Source: Clostridia bacterium
GTDB lineage: Bacteria > Bacillota > Clostridia > Christensenellales > Aristaeellaceae
Direction: 5' to 3'
Assembly: GCA_017465155.1 (NCBI GenBank)
Contig: JAFTWV010000132.1
Coordinates: forward strand, 1 to 45,863
DNA length: 45,863 nt
Positions within the stretch are counted from its first letter, which is position 1, and every line of letters begins with the position of its first letter. This document shows, in pieces, positions 40,931 to 45,863 of this stretch. A model generated the notes under the pieces. It ran no database searches. It worked only from the letters and a program-made list of their open reading frames with translations, and was not told the origin of the DNA. The position numbers and the translations under genes were made by a program.

Positions 40931-41025
40931 GGAGATACACCTCGCTTTGAACGGACTTGATTGATACCATTATGCAACATCCTGCGCCAGAATGCAACAG
41001 GCAGGATGGCTTTGCGCAACAGAAT

Positions 41026-41062
41026 GCCTCCTGCCGCAGTGCTGTATGCTGCAGCAGGAGGC
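41026..41062 (-). terminator. terminator-like hairpin after the foldase gene
   Basis: GCCTCCTGC / GCAGGAGGC form a 9 bp stem. On the minus strand only ATTCTGTTG follows; on the plus strand GTTTTATG follows. It ends the foldase lipoprotein unit with moderate strength. Confidence 0.6.
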
Positions 41063-41091
41063 GTTTTATGCTTGTCGGTACCGTTGACGGA

Positions 41092-42543
41092 TCAGTCGTT
41101 CAGGGCGTTCCGGTCGACCTGCACATCGGCAGCGGAAATCCAGCTGGCAAGGGCAGCTTCGTAGGCCTGATCCTGCAGGGTGGCCAGCAGATCGTCCGTC
41201 AGTGCTGCACGCACAGATTCGATATCCACCGGGCCTTCGGGCACATCGGACGTGTACTGGATGATGTAGTAGCCGTAGCTGCCGGGCGTCTTGTCGGACC
41301 AGCCGCCCACGCTTTCGATGGACATGGCGGCAGTGACGAAGGCCGGGTCAAACTGGGCAAAGCCTTCGCAGACCGGATAACCGGTTTCAGCGGTAGCTGC
41401 GCCCTCCATCATGCCGGGGTCATCGTTGTACTGGGCGGCCAGCGCGTCCCAGTCCTCGCCTGCGGCCAGGCGGGTCAGCACGTCGTCTGCCTCGGGATCG
41501 ATGTTCACGCGGGCCTGCAGCTTTGCATAAGCGAGCTGCTCGGTGTAGAATGCGCGCAGTGCCCGGGCCTCGGCGGCCTTGATGGCGTTATCTGAAATTT
41601 CGGCTTCCGTTTCCTCGGAGAAGCTGGTAACGACTTCCTTTACAGTTGCCTGCGCGGTGGGTGCGGATACCTCTTCCAGCGTCACCTGAACCTGAGAGAT
41701 CAGCTCTTCCACGCTGGGCACGCCCTGCACGGCCAGTGCAGCGGTATATTCGTTGTCCGCGCGTTCAGCGTTGTCAAGGGCAGAATTGATCTCGTCGATC
41801 AGTGCAGCGTCCTCGTCGTGGAACTGAATGAGGATCTGCTTGACATTGCGGTAGCCGGCGGGACGGTAATACACAGGCTCGCCGTTCAGCACAGCCGCGC
41901 CATAAGCGGACAGGTTGGAGGCATAGGTGCTCTTCGCAGTCTCAACCTCGCTGTTGAAGGCGGCAGTCAGGGCGTCCTCGGACACGGTCACATCCTTAAT
42001 GGCATAAGCCTGCAGCTTCTCGTTGAGCAGGTTTACCATTTCGGACTGGCGGACAACGTCAAGGTTCACGCCCTCGGCAGCGCACACCTCGTCGATGGCG
42101 GCTTCGATCTGCTCCTCGGTTGCGTTTTCGTCAAGGGTGAGCTCCAGCTCAATGCTGTCGCGGTATTCCTGCCAGGTGGTCTGGACGGCCTGCTCAAGCT
42201 GGGCGGTTTCGTCCTCAGTCAGCTGATCAAGGCCGAGCTCACGAGCCTTGGCGGTCATGACGAGCTGCCGGGACAGGCTCTCAATGACCATCTCCTGCGC
42301 ATCGGCAATAATGGCCGGGTCGCTCGTATTGATGGCGTAGCCGTAATACATGGAGTACATCATCTGCGTATACTGCAGCTGCATGTCAACCTGCTCTTCG
42401 ACTTCGCCCTTGGTATAAACGTCATCGCCCAGGCGCAGGATTACGCGGGCATTGTCAACCGCTTCGTCGCGGACGATCAGGGTACAGCCGGTCAGAAACA
42501 TCATCATGGCCAGCAGCAGCGCCAGCAGCGCTCTTTTCTGCAT
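41092..42543 (-). CDS. PrsA/SurA-like peptidyl-prolyl isomerase lipoprotein
   Basis: This 483-residue lipoprotein has a signal peptide with lipobox LTGC (Cys20 lipidated). A SurA-N-like helical segment (ARVILRLGDDVYTKGEVEEQ) precedes a long acidic helical region. The C-terminal part, about 365-450, is a parvulin-like PPIase domain: ADDVLTRLAAGEDWDALAAQYNDDPG, GYPVCEGFAQFDPAFVTAAM and GSYGYYIIQY. It would fold secreted proteins on the outer face of the membrane. The distinctly acidic sequence is notable. GGAGAG precedes the ATG. Promoter TATAAT lies at 42606-42601 with TTGCGC at 18 bases. Confidence 0.87.
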   Translation of the reverse strand: MQKRALLALLLAMMMFLTGCTLIVRDEAVDNARVILRLGDDVYTKGEVEEQVDMQLQYTQMMYSMYYGYAINTSDPAIIADAQEMVIESLSRQLVMTAKARELGLDQLTEDETAQLEQAVQTTWQEYRDSIELELTLDENATEEQIEAAIDEVCAAEGVNLDVVRQSEMVNLLNEKLQAYAIKDVTVSEDALTAAFNSEVETAKSTYASNLSAYGAAVLNGEPVYYRPAGYRNVKQILIQFHDEDAALIDEINSALDNAERADNEYTAALAVQGVPSVEELISQVQVTLEEVSAPTAQATVKEVVTSFSEETEAEISDNAIKAAEARALRAFYTEQLAYAKLQARVNIDPEADDVLTRLAAGEDWDALAAQYNDDPGMMEGAATAETGYPVCEGFAQFDPAFVTAAMSIESVGGWSDKTPGSYGYYIIQYTSDVPEGPVDIESVRAALTDDLLATLQDQAYEAALASWISAADVQVDRNALND

Positions 42544-42600
42544 ATCGTATCTCTCCCATACAGATTGATTGCCCTATATAAATCAGCGGGCACTCTGGCT

Positions 42601-42630
42601 ATTATACAGCATCCGCCCTGTGCAGCGCAA
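42601..42630 (-). promoter_or_regulatory. promoter of the foldase lipoprotein gene
   Basis: TTGCGC at 42630-42625 and TATAAT at 42606-42601 have an 18-base spacer on the minus strand. Confidence 0.6.
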
Positions 42631-42672
42631 GGCGCAGGGCCGCTTTTCCTGTGAATTTTCCGTAAAATCAGA

Positions 42673-43566
42673 TCATAAAAGGTTGTACTTGATGTAGCCC
42701 TCCAGATTGCCATATTCGCTCACGGTGATGCTGCTCAGTCCCAGACGCCGCATGCAGGCCAGCAGGATGCAGATGCCGTGTACAACGATGTCTGCGCGGT
42801 TGGGCTGCAGGCCTGGCAGACTGCGGCGCTCCTCCAGCGTCATGTCCGAAAGCATCCGGCCTACATGTTCCACGTCTTCAAGGGTCAGCACAGTGCCGTG
42901 CATGAAGGTGCGCTTTGTCCAGTGCACGCCCTTGATGATGGCGGCCAGCGACGTGAAGGTACCGCCCGTACCGCGCCAGCTGCCGGGCAGCATCAGGGTC
43001 GGATGCTGCTGCATCTGCGCTTCCAGGATGTCCGCAGCGACCATTTCTGCTGCGGGAAGATCGCCGTGGTCACGGATGGGCAGCATGCCCGACAGACGCA
43101 CTGCGCCCATCTGACAGGAGAATGCGCAGCGAATGTCCATTCCCCGGCCGACAATGATCTCCGTGGAGCCGCCGCCGATATCGATGACGCCGGAGTCGCC
43201 GCCATCCGTTGCGCCGTAGAAGGACAGAGCAGCCTCTGTCGCGCCCGAGCAGATTTCCAGTGTCAGGCCGGTTTCTTCCAGCAAATATGCGGAAAACTCC
43301 GCCTGATTGGCAGCATCCCGCGTCGCGCTGGTTGCAAAAAGCCGAAGGACCTCTGCCCCATCGGCGCGGGCTGACTCCGCCATTTGCCGGACGGCGGCGG
43401 CAGTGCTTTCCATGGCCTCGCGGGACAGACGCTTGTTTGCATCCAGGCCCGCAAAGAGACGCGTGCCCTCACGCTCGCGGCGCAGTCGCTGCATGCTGCC
43501 GCCTTCGACCAGCGCGACAAGCATCCTGACTGAGTTCGATCCGATTCCGATGACGGCTACCTTCAT
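42673..43566 (-). CDS. Ppx/GppA family phosphatase
   Basis: This 297-residue protein has the Ppx/GppA N-terminal pattern VAVIGIGSNSVRMLVALVEGG, LFATSATRDAANQAEFSAYL, and the actin-like phosphate motif VIDIGGGSTEI, followed by WRGTGGTFTSLAAI. The family hydrolyses polyphosphate or pppGpp; the short 300-residue form without the C-terminal HD domain cannot be assigned to one. The start is the ATG at 43566, six bases after GGAGG; the frame running upstream to 43797 would overlap divIC. It follows a strong terminator, so it probably depends on read-through or a weak promoter I could not see. Confidence 0.85.
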   Translation of the reverse strand: MKVAVIGIGSNSVRMLVALVEGGSMQRLRREREGTRLFAGLDANKRLSREAMESTAAAVRQMAESARADGAEVLRLFATSATRDAANQAEFSAYLLEETGLTLEICSGATEAALSFYGATDGGDSGVIDIGGGSTEIIVGRGMDIRCAFSCQMGAVRLSGMLPIRDHGDLPAAEMVAADILEAQMQQHPTLMLPGSWRGTGGTFTSLAAIIKGVHWTKRTFMHGTVLTLEDVEHVGRMLSDMTLEERRSLPGLQPNRADIVVHGICILLACMRRLGLSSITVSEYGNLEGYIKYNLL

Positions 43567-43597
43567 GTACATCCTCCGTTCGTCAAAATCCGGGCGT

Positions 43598-43631
43598 AAA
43601 AAAGCAGGGTCTTTGCGGCACGCAAAGACCC
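43598..43631 (-). terminator. terminator after divIC
   Basis: GGGTCTTTGCG / CGCAAAGACCC, a perfect 11 bp stem with a 3-base loop, is followed on the minus strand by GC and six T. It separates divIC from the Ppx/GppA gene. Confidence 0.88.
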
Positions 43632-43636
43632 CGTCC

Positions 43637-43990
43637 TCATTGACTGTACAGCTTTTCCTCCATGATGACCTGCCATTCTTCCTCCGTGTAGTCCTGCAGC
43701 TTCTTGGGGTTGGTGAACTCAAAGCAGATTTCACCCTCCTTGATGAAGCCATAGTTCTCGCGGGCTTCATTCTCCACATAGCCATCGGAACCCACACGCA
43801 TCAGTTCGCTGCGCAGGTCGGAAAAGTCCAGCTCCATGCCGCTCAGCGTCAGCTGAAGGGCAGCCTCCTGCTCGCGCAGGGCGTTCAGGCGCTTTTGATT
43901 TGTATGCATCAGGATGGCAAACACGATCAGCATCAGCACAACGATCAGCGCCATGCCGCGCCAGCTGATGACCTTGCGATCGCGATCCAT
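43637..43990 (-). CDS. divIC: septum formation initiator DivIC/FtsB family
   Basis: This 117-residue bitopic protein has a basic N-terminus (DRDRKVISWRG), one membrane helix (about 13-30), a coiled coil (QKRLNALREQEAALQLTLSGM) and the conserved YVENEARENYGFIKEGE box. It joins FtsL and DivIB in the divisome. GGAGG lies about eight bases before the ATG. It follows yabQ by three bases, as in the conserved yabP-yabQ-divIC cluster. Confidence 0.92.
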   Translation of the reverse strand: MDRDRKVISWRGMALIVVLMLIVFAILMHTNQKRLNALREQEAALQLTLSGMELDFSDLRSELMRVGSDGYVENEARENYGFIKEGEICFEFTNPKKLQDYTEEEWQVIMEEKLYSQ

Positions 43991-43993
43991 GCT

Positions 43994-44416
43994 TCATCCC
44001 TCCGCTTCATTCCTGTGTACGGTAGATTCTGCACGGACGTGTGGCATTCCTGCCTTGACAACAAAAGTTTTTTGCAGCAAGCGCGCCATTTTATCGGCAA
44101 TGGGAGCAATTCCTGCTGCGTGGAGGGCAAGGCCGATGCAAAGCCCCAGCAGCGCATAGAGCCGAAGACCGCTGCCGGCATGCAGTGCGGAGCCGAGAAG
44201 CACTGCCGCCAGCGTTACGCCGCACAGGACGTCCGCCGCCATGCCTGCCATGCGGTTTGTGCGGTGCAGGAAGCCTGCCAGCTGTGTGAGGATGCCCAGC
44301 GCTACACCGCACAGCATCAGCAGCAGGAACGTTTCGCCCTGCTCCTGCCGGGCGAAGAGAACCTCCAGCGACGTCGGACGCTGAAGAACCAGCGCTGCTT
44401 GTACTGCTGCGGTCAT
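43994..44416 (-). CDS. yabQ: spore cortex biosynthesis protein YabQ
   Basis: This 140-residue protein has several hydrophobic helices and sits between yabP and divIC, as in Bacillus and Clostridia. YabQ is a sigma-E-controlled membrane protein needed for spore cortex formation. Its ATG overlaps the yabP stop codon (ATGA). The sequence itself diverges, so the call rests on size, hydrophobicity pattern and gene order. Confidence 0.85.
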   Translation of the reverse strand: MTAAVQAALVLQRPTSLEVLFARQEQGETFLLLMLCGVALGILTQLAGFLHRTNRMAGMAADVLCGVTLAAVLLGSALHAGSGLRLYALLGLCIGLALHAAGIAPIADKMARLLQKTFVVKAGMPHVRAESTVHRNEAEG

Positions 44417-44694
44417 CCCAGTGCCCGGCGGAAGAAGCCGCTCCGCCGGGCTCCCGGCGCGCCATCGTACACCACGCCGTCAATGGTGCCGTCTACCAGC
44501 AGTCTTCCTTCCTCCAGCTGCAGGCTCGATACATGCAATTGACTGCCGGTCAGTGTCACGCGGCCGCCGTGGGTATGCAGCACCACCTCGCTCTCGTCGA
44601 AGCGCTCCACGTCGGTCACGCCGGTCAGCACCGCTTTTTCCCGGCGGTCGAGGGTCAATCCATAGGGCTTGCCTGTGTTGGCAACCTGACTCAT
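44413..44694 (-). CDS. yabP: sporulation protein YabP
   Basis: This 93-residue protein matches the YabP/YqfC family: LTLDRREKAVLTGVTDVERF, EVVLHTHGGRVTLTGSQLHV and LEEGRLLVDGTIDGVVYDG. In Bacillus it is a sigma-E-dependent protein needed for cortex formation. GGGAGGG leads to three nearby ATGs; I chose the third (44694), with six bases spacing. Upstream neighbours usual in this cluster (hup, an S4-domain gene) are replaced here by a GNAT gene. Confidence 0.9.
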   Translation of the reverse strand: MSQVANTGKPYGLTLDRREKAVLTGVTDVERFDESEVVLHTHGGRVTLTGSQLHVSSLQLEEGRLLVDGTIDGVVYDGAPGARRSGFFRRALG

Positions 44695-44742
44695 GCGCAT
44701 CCCTCCCATCGTTCAGGGCAGGATATGCTTTTCCTGACAGCC

Positions 44743-45297
44743 TTATGCCCGGAGGAGCCAGTAATCCCCGTAGAAGGAGCCGCCGTGGCCGATCAGCGGT
44801 GCATCCGAGGGCACGAAGCCCTTGCGGGCCAGCGCCAGCATGCGTTCGGCGGCGAAGGGCGGAACCTTCGTTGCCATGCAGGTGCAGCCGAAAAGCTCCA
44901 TTGCCCGGGGAACAAGCAGCTCCAGCAGCTCAAAGACAATCTCCTCCATTTCAAATATGCTGCGCAGATCAATCCGCAGCAGCGCGCAGTTGTCGTAGAT
45001 ATCCTGCTCGGATGTGCGGCGGAAGAGCTCTACCGTGCCGATGGGCAGCTTCTCTGAACAGATCGTCCAGCGGACAAAATGTCCCTGTGCATAGGACCAC
45101 CTCCACATGGCGATACAGTCCTGCATCTGCTCGAGGGTGGTGTAGCGGAAGTCGCAGGTGCAGTTGTCCGCGTTAAAGTAGGGCTGCGCCTGCGGGTCGC
45201 TGTATACGGCCAGCAGTGCCTGTGCATCGGAATCCCGCACAGGCCGGAGCGTCAGGCGGGGACCGATAAAGTGGGGACAGTTTTCATAGACGTTCAT
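44743..45297 (-). CDS. GNAT-family N-acetyltransferase (RimJ/RimL type)
   Basis: This 184-residue protein opens GPRLTLRPVRDSDAQALLAV, typical of RimJ/RimL-like acetyltransferases, followed by WRWSYAQGHFVRWTIC, IGTVELF and NCALLRIDLRSIFEMEEIVF. The canonical Q/R-x-x-G-x-G/A acetyl-CoA loop is degenerate. The acceptor is unknown. AAGGAGG precedes the ATG at 45297 by seven bases. It is 48 bases upstream of yabP and could be co-transcribed with it. Confidence 0.82.
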   Translation of the reverse strand: MNVYENCPHFIGPRLTLRPVRDSDAQALLAVYSDPQAQPYFNADNCTCDFRYTTLEQMQDCIAMWRWSYAQGHFVRWTICSEKLPIGTVELFRRTSEQDIYDNCALLRIDLRSIFEMEEIVFELLELLVPRAMELFGCTCMATKVPPFAAERMLALARKGFVPSDAPLIGHGGSFYGDYWLLRA

Positions 45298-45378
45298 CAG
45301 GATTCCTCCTTGTTTGCGAATATATGTTCTTATTCGGCGCAAACGCAGATTCTCCTTCTGATGGGAACGAATTTTCGC

Positions 45379-45403
45379 AAAAAAAGAGGACGCAGATGCG
45401 TCC
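45379..45403 (-). terminator. terminator hairpin near the right edge
   Basis: GGACGC / GCGTCC with loop ATCT (minus strand) is followed by TC and a run of seven T. It would end a minus-strand transcript from further right; no coding gene is visible there within the window. Confidence 0.75.
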
Positions 45404-45406
45404 CCC

Positions 45407-45424
45407 CAGCATGTCGAAAAAGTG
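45407..45424. repeat. remnant of one end of the hairpin element
   Basis: CAGCATGTCGAAAAAGTG matches the end of element A (CAGTGTGTCGAAAAAGTG) with two mismatches and lies a few bases from a terminator hairpin, as at copies A and B. The sequence then diverges at once. It is either a decayed copy or a solo end. Confidence 0.6.
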
Positions 45425-45863
45425 TTGAAGGCAGTATGCATGATGTATAAGGAAGGTGTGATCCTTCATATGACATCATGATGGCGGCTTGTTTGTGGCG
45501 AACGGAAGCAGTCAAGCATATCAGTAAGCCACGATGGAATGTCTGGCTTGCTGTTTTTGCAGTGAAAAATGAAAGCGATAAATCCCAATTTGTCGGGTAG
45601 TGACATGAGCGAGCAACCACCGCATCCACTTCGCTGCGCTCATACACTTTTCACACCCACCTGTCAGCCGCAAAGGAGCGCGTAGTTCCGGCCGCGCCGC
45701 GACGCCGAAGGGGAGCGGCGCACCGATAAACATAGGAACCGCGGCGAAACGGCACGCCCCCGCGAGGCCCATGTGGGAAAGACAACTCCGGGCAAAGTCT
45801 ACCATGTGGGGGCGGGGGGAGTCCAGAGGGGGTGGCAGTCATCAGGCATAAGTCTGACACCCC
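45425..45863. other. unassigned region, structured and probably noncoding
   Basis: I find no convincing gene here. The right half (about 45660-45863) is GC-rich and holds several inverted and direct repeats: GCGCCGCTCC / GGAGCGGCGC-type segments, the string CCATGTGGG twice (near 45769 and 45810), and GCCCCC / GGGGGC pairs. This could be a structured RNA, a dispersed repeat, or the start of a feature cut by the window edge. Minus-strand open frames here start without ribosome sites and have odd composition. Confidence 0.4.

Noticed and set aside
45330-45647. Open frame of 105 codons on the minus strand
   Set aside because: It runs through the terminator hairpin and the element remnant, has no ribosome site and shows no recognisable family.

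Overview
The window looks like chromosome of an endospore-forming, GC-rich member of the Clostridia (Firmicutes), probably gut- or rumen-associated. The evidence is a CtsR-type operator in front of clpB, a T-box leader in front of leuS, the sporulation genes yunB, yabP and yabQ beside divIC, a protein carrying the Spo0A DNA-binding domain, strong AGGAGG ribosome-binding sites and consensus sigma-A promoters. I see no tRNA, rRNA, CRISPR array, prophage or intact transposase gene. The species cannot be named from sequence alone.

Layout. 1-3.8 kb (minus strand): the 5' part of clpB, a ParE/RelE-type toxin with a Phd/YefM-type antitoxin, and an ECF sigma factor with its membrane anti-sigma factor. 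4-10.4 kb: an APH-fold kinase, thymidine kinase, MsrA, a ClC channel or antiporter, argS and an AIM24-family protein. 10.7-16.2 kb: a receiver-less Spo0A-like regulator, a GH43 glycosidase, a small unknown protein, an unknown secreted protein and a secreted GH44 glycanase. 16.3-23.7 kb (minus): leuS with its T-box, an AraC-type regulator, a large secreted protein and malic enzyme. 23.9-25.9 kb (plus): a secreted FMN-binding-domain protein and a Nudix hydrolase. 26-36.5 kb is a long minus-strand array: PBP1A, a small PD-(D/E)XK-like nuclease, a SNF2-family ATPase, a pentapeptide-repeat protein, endonuclease IV, a Nudix-HAD fusion, a multidomain L,D-transpeptidase and CvpA. 36.6-45.3 kb: yunB, an SDR oxidoreductase, a membrane-anchored unknown, a secreted unknown, an NAD-dependent epimerase, a PrsA/SurA-like foldase lipoprotein, a Ppx/GppA phosphatase, divIC-yabQ-yabP and a GNAT acetyltransferase.

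The most unusual feature is a multi-hairpin noncoding element of 235-237 bp, present twice in opposite orientations (1105-1339 and 13360-13596). Its ends form imperfect inverted repeats. At each site it lies between two copies of a different, locus-specific terminator-like hairpin, as if insertion duplicated the whole palindrome. A remnant of one end lies beside a third hairpin at 45.4 kb. No protein that could move it is visible, so it looks like a MITE-like element or a mobile structured RNA.

The genes group into cell envelope and division (PBP1A, L,D-transpeptidase, DivIC, CvpA, PrsA-like foldase), sporulation, plant polysaccharide breakdown (GH43, GH44), translation (ArgRS, LeuRS), nucleic acid and nucleotide maintenance (endonuclease IV, SNF2 with nuclease, Nudix proteins, Tdk) and stress response (ClpB, MsrA, ECF sigma factor). 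All functions are inferred by reading motifs; no database search was run.
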